Source of the DNA: Cunninghamia lanceolata
Taxonomy: Eukaryota; Streptophyta; Pinopsida; Cupressales; Cupressaceae
Direction of reading: 5' to 3'
Length of the DNA: 64,000 nt
NCBI GenBank assembly: GCA_027924645.1
Contig: BSBN01000254.1
Coordinates: 18,174,501 to 18,238,500 of the forward strand
The notes under the pieces were generated by a model. That model was not told where the DNA came from and searched no databases. It saw only the letters and a list, made by a program, of their open reading frames with translations. A program made the position numbers and the translations under genes. Positions 25,501 through 36,975 of the stretch are shown piece after piece. The first letter of the stretch is position 1, and every line of letters begins with the position of its first letter.

Positions 25501-25957
25501 GTGTTAGAATATTCTTCACCTTAAATACAATGAAACTATTTCAGCTCTGCCAATTTGAGTTGTAGGTGAAAAATTGCTAACACTAATGTAAACAAATAGA
25601 ACGCACTTTACTTCATTATTGAAGAGAATTAAATCATCCCCCAATTAAAGTGAGAGGGAAAACGAAAAAATATTTTAGTAAAAAATAAATATTATTAATA
25701 TTTTTGGAATCTATTTTAAATAATAAGAATTGGGTATGATAAATAAATGAATATTTTGATATTTTAATTAAATAATAAATATGTTTAATTAAAAAGTTGT
25801 AATAAAAGTATATAAGAGAGAATGAGGGTAAATATAAAAATTTTGGGCTCACATCTAAAAAAAGTAAAGTGGTAACCCTATTTTGAAGGTTAGGATCAAG
25901 CCAAAGGAGATACCAAAAAAGAAGGGAGAGAAGTAGCGAATTGAAGGCCTTCTAATC
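22518..25957 (+). other. Unassigned DNA with one exon-like patch
   Basis: T-rich DNA without repeat landmarks. The 123-codon frame at 24963-25334 contains an exon-like, Arg-rich part (about 25025-25165, HREIHIRSSNQLF then MRRGGERQRRS) bounded upstream by GTTGGTAG and containing a TGATGCAG acceptor-like site. I recognise no protein. From 25620 to 25860 the DNA is nearly pure A+T. Confidence 0.25.
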
Positions 25958-27322
25958 TTGAGGACAAGAAACCTAGAGGATGGTGAGATTCCACAGAGCC
26001 TAAAGTCCTATTTTGGATCAGACAATCCAAAACTTTGGGAACTCTTGGAAGAGGCGACAAAAGTAGGCAAAGAAAGTGAAAGGTCTTTGGAGAAAGAGAA
26101 GATTATCCATAAAGCTTCCTCCTTGAATGTTGATTTTAGAGTATGTGACCAAATTCTGAACATTCATATTGAAGATAATCTCATTAATCTCATTGTTGAA
26201 GAGTTAGAGTAGAAAGCAATCATAGCTAAGTTCATAGGTATCTTGAATTTAATGGATTAGGTTAAAAGTTGGATGGGAAAGAAAGGGTTTGATTGTCTAT
26301 AGCTAAGTATTAGGATTTTTTGAAAGGGTTTTCTACAAATTACCTTCCAGTTAGAAGAAGATAGGGAAATAATCATGTGTGGTGGGCCCTGATTCATGGG
26401 GAATGTAGGTTTGTTTATGCATAAATGGATGGTAGGCTTTGATCCCTTTTCAAAACCCCTAACACATGTTCCCATATGGATAAGACTATAGAAACTTCCA
26501 CCTAAGGTTTGGATTGAATAAATTTTGAAGATAATTAGGGAAGAGCTTGGAACCTTTGTCTCATACTCCCTTTGTATTGTTGAGGGGGAATAAGCCACCT
26601 ATGTGTGCCTTTAGGTCCTGATTGATATCACCATTCCCATAAAGCATTCCAGGACATTAGATTTTGTTCATCAGTACTCATGTGGGTTCAAGAATTAGAT
26701 GATGAATGGCTTCCCTTTAGATGTTTTGTGAGTCAAAGAATAGGTTACAAGGCTATGTTTTGTAATAAAGATAAGAAATGGAAGGATCCCTTGAAGACCA
26801 AATATAAATTGATATGGAGGCTAAAGGGAAAAAAAAAAGGAAACCTCTAATTCAGAGAAGGAACGAAGTGTTAAGAGCGAGGAGTGTCAAGTTGGATTAG
26901 GGGAATAGGTGGCTTGAGAGGACCAAAGTGCTCAGATTTTGATAGCAAATATGGGGCTTAAGGATAAGGATCAAATAGTAGCTAATGAAATAGAGGTAAG
27001 AAGTAACATGGACCAGGAAGGTGACTTTAATGTGGGTGGTGAATTAGGCATGGCAAAGGAGGTAGAAATGGTGTCAAGATTGGAATCTATGGTTGGAATA
27101 GGGGATGCCAATGTCTTGCATATGAGAAGTAATAGGAATTATACCCAGGTCAATAGAAAAGCTTATTTGTGTGGCAATAGGAATAAAGGGAGAAAATTGG
27201 TTGCAAGTAAGGCTAGAGAAGAGGTTAAGACGAACATTGCCAAGGGAACCCATAAATCTCTTAATACTTGCTACATCAATGGTGGGGAGGCCCCCCCACT
27301 GGACAACAATGAAACTCGTTAG
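25958..27322 (+). pseudogene. LINE ORF1 (DUF4283-like, broken)
   Basis: Plant L1-type ORF1 is an RNA-binding protein. The first 84 codons (25958-26212) are open from a TTG, so the true start may lie upstream. The next 350 bp, read in one frame with stops, give KGFDCL, ITFQLEEDREIIMCGGP, FMGNVGLFMHKWMVGFDP and PIWIRL-KLPPKVW, the pattern of the DUF4283 domain of plant LINE ORF1; stops stand where Trp is expected. A basic, Asn-rich tail (26939-27322) follows. The ORF1 stop overlaps the start of the endonuclease frame by 14 bases, usual for a bicistronic LINE. Confidence 0.75.
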
Positions 27323-27833
27323 TTGGAATCTTCAAGGCTTGAACACCCTTGACAAATGCTACTTGGTGAGGTATCTATTGGAGGAACATACTCCAGATAT
27401 TCTAATTTTGTAGGAAATAAGTTGAAAAAGGAAGAAATAGATGAAAAAGATTTGTCAAGGTTGCATCAATGACTAGAAAAGTAGGGGAGATAGTGACTCT
27501 ATGGGATGATATAATCATCAAAGGGCAATTTTTGGCCTCATAGTCAAATACCATTTATGTTAAAATCTTGAATTCTAAAGAGAATCCCAGAGTTATGATC
27601 TCCAATGTTTATGGTCCTAGTTTGGAGGCTGACAGAGCTCAGTTGTTGGAAAATTTTAGTGTCCATTGAGGGTGCCATCGGGTAAAATGGATTATGGGGA
27701 GCAATTTTAACACCATCTTATGTTTGGAAGAAAAAGAGGTCAAAATTTGCATTCCAGTTCTAGCTCCCTTGTCTTTGCTTCCTTTTGCACCAACGAGGCC
27801 CTAATGGACATCAAACCATCCTCTAGATGATTC
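27309..27833 (+). pseudogene. LINE ORF2 endonuclease, N-terminal part (broken)
   Basis: The AP-type endonuclease nicks target DNA for priming. ATG at 27309 gives MKLVSWNLQGLN, then PDILIL followed by TAG where the family has LQE; the N-terminal WN and the catalytic Glu region are thus recognisable. Further on, MISNVYGPS and MGSNFNTIL match the usual NVYGP and GGDFN motifs (Asp now Asn, Gly now Ser). The domain is interrupted at 27834 by a solo LTR and resumes at 29069. Confidence 0.8.
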
Positions 27834-27838
27834 ACTTG
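27834..27838. repeat. Target-site duplication ACTTG (left)
   Basis: Identical to 29064-29068, flanking the solo LTR. Confidence 0.85.
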
Positions 27839-29063
27839 TGTAACGTTAGAAAATGTCCCCTTGGGGGCTTTTTCCTCTTAAGGTTTAGCTCTTGGGTCTT
27901 TAATCTGCATTTAGAACATCTTGCATCATATTTTGGCATCCCGATGAGAAAACCCCTAAGTGTCATGGCAAATAGGACCTAGGGGGACCACTTGAGATAG
28001 ACCCTACCTAAAATAGGGGGGGAGGACATAGGTGCCCTAGTCTTGCCCTATTTTGGGTCAGGCCCAAATTTTAAGTGTCATTTTATGACTGTTATTTAGT
28101 CCTTAGGCCGACACGGTAAGTTTGAATTACGAAATTATTGACAAGAATGTTTGTAGTTGCATATATAAGCATGTTTAGGCATTCATTTGTAAACTAGATG
28201 GATATTGTGAACTTTATGCATTTTAAAGGTGATTCAAGGCATTCATTGTGTGGCAAGATCAGATTTTGTGTTGTTTATGTGTTTGTATTTGCAAAATTGA
28301 GCATCCATCTCCTCATGGCATGAAGAGCTTCTTCCTTCCATGAGATCTTCACTACAAGGTGATATTATTTGTGTTTGCCCACATTTATTATTTGGTTTTT
28401 GCCTCTATCCTCCAAGGATACATACTCTCTATCTGAAAACGGTGTTCGAAAGACTTGAATGTCTCTTCGGGACTTGACTGAGGCAAGCCTCTAAACACCA
28501 CAACCCCCTCCCCATTTTCACATGATTGCAAGTTACAGGTTGAAGAAGCAGGAAAAGTGGAGTTGTACAGAAGGGTTGCAGAGTGTCAGAATTGTAGATC
28601 AGAGCTGAAAATAGGGACCTGGACTCGGGTGCCCACTCATTAGTCCTTTGGATCCCGCAATGGAAGAATCTCTGAGATAGCAGGAACAGGTTGCAGATAA
28701 AGCTCTCAAATCTTGACAAAAATTAGGGTACTGGGCTAGGGCTCCCTCTCATTAGTCCCCGACTATTCCGCTTTCCAAATTTTGGAAACTGGTACACATT
28801 TGTCTATTATTTTACATCTTTCTATAGCAACATTTTTTGGTATTCGTATGTTTGCTTCCGTATTTGCATAATTAGGGTTTTAAGCATAATTGGGCATAAT
28901 CAAGCAATCAAATCACACAAATCTAATTTTCCCTACATTCTAAGTGACCAAGGGCCTGATAGTAGAGATTTACTCGACCTAAGGTCCTTGAATGATTTAG
29001 GGTGAAAGGATGATACACATGCAAACCATCAAATCAAACCCTATCCTAATTTTACCCTAAACA
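27839..29063. mobile_element. Solo LTR inside the LINE endonuclease
   Basis: This 1,225-bp block starts TGTAACGTTAG, ends CCCTAAACA and has perfect ACTTG duplications. It carries no coding frame of note. Removing it rejoins the LINE endonuclease (27833 to 29069) with the expected continuation FT, then NKRVGEDNIHIKLD. The simplest reading is an LTR retrotransposon reduced to one LTR by recombination between its LTRs. Orientation is undecided. The family is not represented elsewhere in the window. Confidence 0.82.
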
Positions 29064-29068
29064 ACTTG
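29064..29068. repeat. Target-site duplication ACTTG (right)
   Basis: Partner of 27834-27838. Confidence 0.85.
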
Positions 29069-29407
29069 AATAATAAGAGAGTTGGAGAAGACAATATTCA
29101 TATTAAGCTAGACATATTTATGGTAGGGTCTAACTAGGGCTTGAAATAGGTCTCCTTCTCCTTAAAGGTGTTGTCTTTTACTAGTTCAGATCATCTACCC
29201 GTAGCTTTGGATATTTTGAAGGACCTTAAGCCCACAAAGATCCCCTTTAATATGGAGTTCATGTGGTTCAAACACTTGGCCTTTAAATAAAATCTTGAAG
29301 AATGGTGGAAGGTGGATATTAAGGGATGCAAGAAGTTCATTCTACAAAAAAATCTTTGTCATGTTAAGAAGAGGCTTGTAGATTGAATAAGGAAGTTTTG
29401 GGGAATG
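29069..29407 (+). pseudogene. LINE ORF2 endonuclease C-terminus (broken)
   Basis: Contains the catalytic SDHLP motif at 29186-29200 followed by PFNMEFMWFKH and EEWWK, the usual linker between endonuclease and reverse transcriptase in plant LINEs. Stops replace some residues. The frame is cut at GMYF by the 18.8-kb LTR element and continues at 48188. Confidence 0.82.
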
Positions 29408-29412
29408 TATTT
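29408..29412. repeat. Target-site duplication TATTT (left)
   Basis: Identical to 48183-48187. It defines the outer LTR element. Confidence 0.88.
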
Positions 29413-30131
29413 TGTAGACACCTAAAATTGACACATGTCATGTGACATCATCTTTCGAGATCATTTGAGACACTTTATGATGCATTTTGTCCTAAGACCC
29501 TTATATACCCCTTTCATCACCTAATTATTTAAATAAATCAATCCCATTAGTGAATTAATTAAATAAATTATATTTATTTAATTAATTCCCACTTTTTCTC
29601 CAAATTAATTAAATAAATTAAAGATTTATTTAATTAATTCCACATTTGTCTCTATCTTCACATGGTTAGAAGCTTCTGGAAATCCTTATTATGTGGAGAC
29701 CATTTGACTTTATTCCTCTTAATCAACCTTCATATGACACTTGTCACATGACTACAACTCCTTGTGTCATTTAATCCTAGCCATCCATCACAAATCTAAT
29801 CATAGACATCCATTCCTATCCCTCATCTCCTATAAATCAAGCCTCACCCAAGCCATTTGGGGGATCTTGAAAGATCACATCTTCATACAATATCATGTTG
29901 TCAAAATCACTCTAAGATCTTCTCATCTATCATCCTCATACTATCGTTATGTTGCAGATTTGGGCAATCAACATCTCATCCTATCCATCATCCATCAAAG
30001 AGAACATAGCTAGTAGATTTGAGTGCATCTACTTTGTTCTATCACATGTGGAGGAATTGGTTTGAAGGTAAATCTAATTGGGTATCTTATCATTATCTTT
30101 GTATTGCCTTTGACTCAATTTTCTATCTAAA
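29413..30131 (+). repeat. 5' LTR of outer element
   Basis: 719 bp, paired with 47440-48182. It has two A+T palindromes (29553-29587 and 29603-29639) and a TATAAAT at 29831. The 90-codon frame at 29741-30013, also present in the 3' LTR, is LTR sequence and not a gene. Confidence 0.92.
29553..29639. repeat. Two A+T-only palindromes in the LTR
   Basis: At 29553-29587 two 15-base arms (AATTAATTAAATAAA and its complement) flank 5 bases. At 29603-29639 two 16-base arms flank TAAAG. Both recur in the 3' LTR, the first at 47605-47639, and an identical copy of the first lies at 44947-44981. Confidence 0.9.
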
Positions 30132-30152
30132 TTTTTGGCACGCCCCACTGGT
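30132..30152 (+). other. Probable primer-binding site of outer element
   Basis: TTTTTGGCACGCCCCACTGG follows the LTR directly. It resembles the TTTGGCACGCCCAGTGG-type sites of some plant gypsy elements. I cannot assign the tRNA. Confidence 0.5.
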
Positions 30153-30239
30153 CTAACCCTCGCCTTGCAAGTTTATGTGCTTGATTTTGCAAATTTAACA
30201 GTATTTTTATCAAATTTTGGTGATCAAGTTTTGTAGGTT

Positions 30240-30244
30240 GGCTC
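30240..30244. repeat. Target-site duplication GGCTC (left)
   Basis: Identical to 38468-38472. It defines the nested element. Confidence 0.9.
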
Positions 30245-31722
30245 TGTTGGCAAGAGACACTGCTTTGATGAATGTTGAATGTTGTCATTGATGGAAACAA
30301 GGCTAAGGGATTCTACCAACATGGCAAAGAGACTTTACTCCCGAAAAATAAATGCCTAAGTATTGGTAGTATACATTATACAAAGGAAGTGACAGTATTT
30401 GAGATGGTATGCCTCCGCAGTTAAAGACACTTGTATGTGGTTCAGGTATGTTGTTCATAGCTACCTAGTGATCACATGTTCCAGTGTTCAAGTCCTGACT
30501 TCCTCCGGAAGTCATTTGGTGAAGTGTCTAAGTCCAGGTGAACAGAGTCAAGTCAGGAATACTGCACAGTACCAGAGTAAAAGGGTCTGCATTCCTCCAC
30601 TATGGCATATTTTGTATCACGATTTTGAGGCAACAAAGTTACATACCATGACTACCTAAATCCAAAGTTATAGCTTCTGAAGCTCAACAGATCACATTCT
30701 ACAAGTTCTGAAGCTCAATAGATCTACATTCTACAAGATCCACATTTTTCTATAAAGGACTATTATGTTATGCAGATCTGAAGGTATGTTAAAAGGTCAA
30801 TGATGAATGTTGGATATGTTTTTTAGAGTCTCATATGATCCGCAGTAGAAGTTATGATGTGGTAATTGAATTAGTTAAGTGTGTTCTTAAGGGACAAGCC
30901 GATAGACATGTTAGATCTATATGCGGAAAAGATATATTGTTCAAATAATCAATCTAAGTAGTTGAATGATTGGTGCTGACCTATATGAAGACTATTGTAT
31001 GATTGTTTGGGTCCACATTGTTGCTTGTGCACAAGATCAAGCTGACAAGGTGTAACACTTGCATACACGTTTCTTGTCTTACTTGCCGACCTAATTGTAA
31101 GATAATTCATGTTGAGGATATATATACTCGGTAGATTTTGGTATTGGAGGTGGTGATGTTGTTGATGTAGGAATTCAATGTGTGTGCGATCTAAGGCAAT
31201 ATTGTGATAAAACAAGGATAGCAAGGGCATAAGAATAAAGTATATGTAAAGTAGAGCAAAAAGAGCAGAATAAACACAATGAAGACTTTTGAATCTATAT
31301 ATTGAGCCATCAATGGAACTGCAATTTAGCATTTGATAGATGCATTTAGAGCAGTCATCTCTTGGTAGTGAGCGAATCTTTCTTCTATCTTCTCTTATGT
31401 TTTCTTGGCAGTGAGCCTAGTGCAATGAGCACTTTCTTGGACAGTGAGTCCTTGGGTAGTGATCCCTAAGGCAGTGAGCCTTCATGTAATTTGGTATTGC
31501 TATCATAATATATTGTGAGCTAACACTCACTGTGGTTTTTCCCTTGTTTGGGTTTTCCACGTAAAAATATCAGTGCCCATGTGTTATGTCTTTATGGTTG
31601 CTATTCTCTTGTTTATTTTGCTTTCATGTTATTAATTTTTGTAATTGGATTAATGAACATATTAAGAAGTGGTTTTGCGAAATACTAATTCACCCTCCCC
31701 CAGTATTCTTTGTATTCTAACA
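30245..31722 (+). repeat. 5' LTR of nested element
   Basis: 1,478 bp, TGTTGGCAAGAG to TTCTAACA. It contains TATATATA at 31119-31126 and the conserved GTGG...CCAC LTR 3'-end motif at 31532-31560. Confidence 0.93.
31119..31126 (+). promoter_or_regulatory. Probable LTR TATA box (nested element)
   Basis: TATATATA lies about 600 bp before the LTR end and is also present in the 3' LTR near 37880. Confidence 0.4.
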
Positions 31723-31724
31723 AT

Positions 31725-31736
31725 TGGTATCAGAGC
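31725..31736 (+). other. tRNA-iMet primer-binding site of nested element
   Basis: A perfect TGGTATCAGAGC lies two bases after the LTR. Confidence 0.95.
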
Positions 31737-31790
31737 TTGTTTCCTTGGAAGGGGCTTAATATCTTGAGGAGGATCTGGGATAGTGTACTC

Positions 31791-32906
31791 ATGGCAGCAA
31801 GAAGATTTGGAAATTACTCATAAGAGAGCAATGATGAATTAAAAGAAGCTCTTATTGATATTGAAAGATCTAAAGCAGAAATTAGGGATCTAAAGGCTAA
31901 TGTTCAAGAAGTTGATGAATGCATCCTAAAGCTAAGGGAGCAAGTCAAGAAGTTTAAAGAGAAAAGCAAGGAGATAAGTGATCAACTAAATGAAGCACAT
32001 GAAACCCTAAACAACTTAACATTGGAAGTTGAAGAGAAAGAGGAGATTGAAAGGCATTTGAATCAAGTTGTAAAGGATAAGTCTGAGGAATGTGTAAAAT
32101 TGGCTAAAGATGTGTTACTTCTAAAATTTGATCTGGAAGCAGCTAATAGCTATAAAGAAAATTTCAAAATAAGCTCTGTAAAGCTTGAGGAGTTAATTGA
32201 TAGTTGGAAGAGTTTAGATGACAAGCAAGGCTTGGGATTTGAAAAAGGAGAAAGCTCTAAATTAGGTCAAGAAAACATTGAGATGAGGAAAAACAAAAGC
32301 AACCAGTTCCAGAATCAGAGAAGAAGACCTAGGAGACCTCCGGTCAGGCAACCAAATGCTCAAAGGTACCCATCTTTTAATGGCTATTGTTTTAATTGTA
32401 GTAAGTTTGGTCACAAGGCTACTCAGTGTAGGAGTAGAATAAATCAAAATGTTTCATCATTCTCTGGTCAATGTTTCAATTGTAATAAAATTGGTCATAG
32501 ATCAAATGAATGTAGAAGTTTGGTTAGGAATGGTTTTAACTATGCAAAGAATACTCAATCCTTTAATGGAAAGTGCTTTGCATGCAATAGATTTGGGCAT
32601 ATGGCTAACCAATGTAGATCAAGGATGAATTCATTCAATGGAAGGAGTCAAGGATAGAGGAATATTATGTGTTATAACTACAATAGACCTAGACATATTG
32701 CAAAATTCTGTAAAAGCAAAAATGTGAAAAGGAACAACTCTCCAAAAGGGAAAAATACAGAACAGAGGAATGATAAAGGAAAGGAAAAGGTTGATCCGGT
32801 TGAAACTAAGAAAGAGATGGGAAAAATATGGATAAAGAAAGATGTGATTGAAGTCAAGGATGAATCCGCACCAACCTCCGGTGCTGATACTTCCTCTAAG
32901 AAGTAA
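31791..32906 (+). pseudogene. Nested element ORF1: coiled-coil Gag with four zinc knuckles
   Basis: One frame of 371 codons starts at ATG 31791 and ends at TAA 32906, with only two in-frame stops: a TAA after FGNYS and a TAG at 32655-32657. Residues about 12-150 are charged and heptad-like (coiled coil). A segment WKSLDDKQGLGF then matches the region before the knuckles in copia Gag proteins. CCHC knuckles lie at 32388-32429, 32472-32513 and 32574-32615. A fourth at 32670-32711 has its second Cys changed to Tyr. The usual UBN2 domain of copia Gag is not evident. The role would be RNA packaging and particle assembly; there is no protease behind it. Confidence 0.8.
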
Positions 32907-33396
32907 ATTGGGAGCTCTAGCTCAGGGGGAGCAGCTTTGAAAATCCTAATCCCCTAGCCAGATAGTTGTGCTGAGATCCGGAAAAAAAGATATAATGAAA
33001 AGATTCATATGGTAGATCCTTTGAAAGTATTTCCAAAAGAAAAGGATCAAGTGCGGAACAATGCAGAGCAACCTAGATCATCTGTGTTTAACAGAGAAGG
33101 TTTTGACAACTTTTTGAAAGATAGCATTTGTGACGTTTAGGTTTTGGCAAGAGAAGGTTAAAAGGGTTGTATCCAAAGGAAAAATCACTTTACATTCAAG
33201 CTCTCAAGTGTGTAAGGCGAACAGAAGCGAAAAATTCTAGCGACTGCAGTAATTTCCAAAGCAATTCAAGGCAAGATCAAGCAAAACCCTAATTCGACAA
33301 AAAGAGGTATTTTTTAGATTTGAAACCCTACTGCAAATTTATTTGAATCTTTGCAAAAATAGCATCTCCTCAAGTAGTTGATATCATTGAGAGACC

Positions 33397-36300
33397 ATGG
33401 TCAAAGTTCAAGAAACATCCATAAAAATCAACAAAGGTCAATCCAAATGGTGCATTTTCAAAAATTATGTTTGGTGTAATGCATGCCTAAGAAGTTAGGG
33501 CATACATTCACGTTGCCATAGAAGAATTTGGTGACAATAGGTTTGACAATCTCTATCTGAAACATCTAAGCCATGGCAATTTTGATCTAACGGAAGAATA
33601 TAAGGTGCTAAGAGAGAAGAAATTCATTCAGTACATAGAATTCCCAACATTTGCGGAAGATGATTGGGTCCGGTACATTTGAAGCAGGATACATGATGAA
33701 TTTATGTGACTGGAAAGACCATTTATGATCACAAAGGATACGATAAGGACTGTAACTAGATTGGATTCTACTGGAATAGTACCTATTCTAAAAGTTGTGT
33801 AAAATGACACAATGATGATGGCCACCAGAGCAAAATTTAACAAAAAATCTTTAACAATCAACGAGATTGAAGACCTTGCAGTAAGGTTTGCATCTATGGT
33901 AATTGGCTATAAAATCTACTTCTTAAACTAGGAGAACTCTGTCTCAGGTATTGCTATATACATAGCCTATGAGATGATTAAGGAAAATAAGGACTATGAT
34001 CTTTGTGAATTGCTTTGGCAACACCTAATGGAGAATCTAAAGAAGTCAAAAGAAAGCAAGTATCCCTTCAAATTTGGTATGTTGATAATGTGCTTATTTT
34101 TCTATTTCATGCAAGAATTACTAGGAATGAAGCTAATTTGGTCTATTAGTCAACCAATTGTAATTCAAATTAGAAATCACTTGAGTGGCATAAGAAACAA
34201 AGATGCACAGAATACAACTTTGTGGGGCTATTTTAAGAATTTTCAAAAAGCTATACATTATAGACAAAGGATACCTGAATCAATTGTTGAGAGATATAAA
34301 AATGACATATGCTTCATTATCAACAAAGATCAATGTATGATGGAGGTTGTTGAGCCTAGAATAGTTTGGATTATGCCAATGGGGTATGAAGTAGATGCAG
34401 ATGTGTTAGATGGTTATGCCAAGCTCATGTTAAGCAAACCTAGGGACACCTCTGAGCCAAGATTTGGCACTGATGAAGAATTATCTGTGAAAGTCCATGT
34501 TGAAATAAGGAAACTAGAAAACCAGAAAAAGATGAGGAAATTGGTGGAGGAATATGCCCAGAGTATAGGAATTACAAAAGAAGAAGTTGCTAAAACAAGG
34601 GCAAGAACAACTAAAAATTTGAAGGAAGCTAATAAAGCTCCAGAAGTTCATGATGTGCAACAAGAGGCACAAGCAAAAAGGGCTGCAAAAGAGAAGAAAG
34701 AAAATGAACCATTCAAGGCTCCGGAAGAGCCTGAGGAAAAGGCATAGGAACTTGTTGTAACAAGAAAGAGGACAAGAGGTTCAGTCTCTACAAGAACTAC
34801 ATCAAAAACCTCTGGTCTGACCTCATCTATTAGTGCAAAGGCACCCACCAAGAAGCCCGTTGACAAAAGATTCAAAAGACAGAAAACCAAAGGCCATAGA
34901 ATGTATGTCAGTATAGAAGTAGATGAGGAAGAGACTGAGTTAGGTGAAGAAGTGAAGAAGATGAAAACTAAGGCTAACAAAACCTCCAGGAGCAGCAAGA
35001 AGAAACCCTCCAGTAAGGGTAGAACTGAGAAAAGGCCAAGGCAAGATGAGTCTCAGATAGGAGAAGCTACAATAAGTCTAGAGGAAGTCTTGAAGGCCAT
35101 TACAATTAATAGAAATCTAAAGCCTATTGCCCAAATGTATGATGATTATAATGATGCTGATAAAAGGATCATTGAGAATGTTGTCAAATATTTGGATATA
35201 TTTAATAAAGCTCTCATTGAGATAATTACTGATCTCCCAGACAGTTTGGGAAGTATAATGTCCGCAAGAAAGGAAGCTACCATGGCTAAGGATGTTGAAC
35301 TCAGAGAACATACACTGATAAAGTTATGTCTGGTGATCACACCAGAAGAAAAAGCAAAAGTCTCTAAAGTTCTACATAAAGAATTTAGAACCAAAAGGAG
35401 AATGAACACTCTCATATTAGATGACATCGAGAAAGTAGTCAAGGAGACTGAGGAAATCACTCTGAAAGCATTGAAAGAATTTCATCTTCCAACAATATAT
35501 GATAATGAAGAAATAGGTGTTGGAGATGACACAGCCATTCCAGAAGTTGCCATGGATCAAGGACTAGACAAAAGTGATGAAGAGCCAAAGGATAAAGAAG
35601 ATCTAGTCCCTGCTACTGGTTTGGATACTATTGTTAAGGATCAATCTAATATAAGTATTCCTCTGGAACAACAAACTGATGACCAAACAGACAAAGAGAA
35701 GACTAAGAAGCAAAACAAAGATGATGATCAAGAAGAGGAACAAGCTGAGGAGAACTCTGTACCAAAACAAAAGGATGATGAAAATGAGGCCATGAATTTG
35801 GATCCGTCAGAACAAAATGAAGAATAAATCTTTGGTATAGCAAGAGACATTGCGGAGTCCATTACGGAATTCTTGGAACAAGAAAAATAAGTCTTAGACG
35901 AGCCTAAATATTTGCAGAGACCAATAAATTTGGACTCAATGTCTCCTATACAAAAATTCCAACTGGTGTCAATTGTTCAAGCAAAGGCACAGGGAGAAAT
36001 GATGAAAACACACATACAAGACAATGAGCTCATTGGTGCAGCATCTGAGGTGTTGGAGAAGTTGATGCATGAATACTAGAAAGATTCATTATTATCATCA
36101 ACTGATCAACTTAAAGGTATGATAAAATCAATCAGCACTCATTTTGAATCTTTTGAAAAAGCCGTAGAGATAAAAGTCATAAAAGAGTTTGACAAGATAA
36201 GATTAGCTGAATTAAAGACTATGTTAGAAAATGATAAAACTCTGTTAGACAATGGAATAAGAGGTATACATAGTGCCATTCAAGAAGCTTGTCATTTGTA

Positions 36301-36736
36301 CAAATTTTGTTTATCATGGCCAGAAGCCACAGAAGAGTTAGAGGAAAAGATAAAGGATCTGAAATTGCATCTGACAAATATTTCTAAATCAATTAATCCA
36401 GCAGTTGAGTCAATGAGCAGCAAAGAGATACAAGTGATCAATATTCATAATGACTTAAGTAATCTAGTGAATAAGAGGGATCAAATGAAAAATAGATTGT
36501 GTCAATTGAGAGGACTAATAAGTCCTAAGCTAGACTCAATGTCAAAACTTGCAGCAGAAGCACTGCAGGTAAATACACTAATTGATATACCCTCTGATGT
36601 ATAAAAGGTAGAAAAATTGGTCTTCCTAATAAATGGTGATATTCAAATTTTGGAAAATGCAAAGAAGAGTTGGGATGGAGAGCTGGCTCAAATCAAGAAC
36701 ACCTTCAACGACATCCTACAACCCACATCAAATTAA
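33397..36736 (+). pseudogene. Nested element ORF2: long unknown protein in place of pol
   Basis: I do not recognise this gene. ATG 33397 opens MVKVQETSIKINKGQ. A +1 shift near 33470 leads to one frame kept from about 33480 to TAA 36734-36736, roughly 1,100 codons, broken by at least nine stops (for example 34745-34747 and 36602-36604). First part (to about 34450): a globular region with LTINEIEDLAVRFAS, SGIAIYIAYEMI and FGMLIMCLFFYFMQELLG. Middle (34500-35830): highly charged, Lys/Glu-rich with Ser/Arg patches. Last part (36100-36700): heptad-like coiled coil (ELKTMLENDKTL, LEEKIKDLKLHL). The layout recalls plant ORFs labelled putative plant transposon protein, but that is inference. Confidence 0.65.
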
Positions 36737-36963
36737 GTTGAAGATTGCACCTATACATATGTGGTAGAGTATGACAGTTTTTACAATTTTTACAAGTTTT
36801 AACACAATTTTGACTCCTGTACATACACCTTTTCCATTGATGTCAAAGGGGGAGAAGAAAACTAGTGAAAAATGGGAAAACACCTAAGGGGAGAAGAAAT
36901 ACAAAGTGTTTACAGTAAGGGGGAGCAGATAAGTATTTTTCACTAAGTGTTGCCAACAATGCC

Positions 36964-36974
36964 AAAGGGGGAGA
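36964..36974 (+). other. Polypurine tract of nested element
   Basis: AAAGGGGGAGA lies immediately before the 3' LTR and is identical to that of copia B. Confidence 0.92.
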
Positions 36975-36975
36975 T

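Noticed and set aside
29741..30013. 90-codon frame, also found at 47791-48063
   Set aside because: Its duplication is explained by the two LTRs of the outer element; it lies in LTR sequence around the promoter and leader.
30949..31332. 127-codon minus-strand frame, partly repeated at 37903-38091
   Set aside because: It lies wholly inside the LTRs of the nested element and has no motif; repetition reflects LTR pairing.
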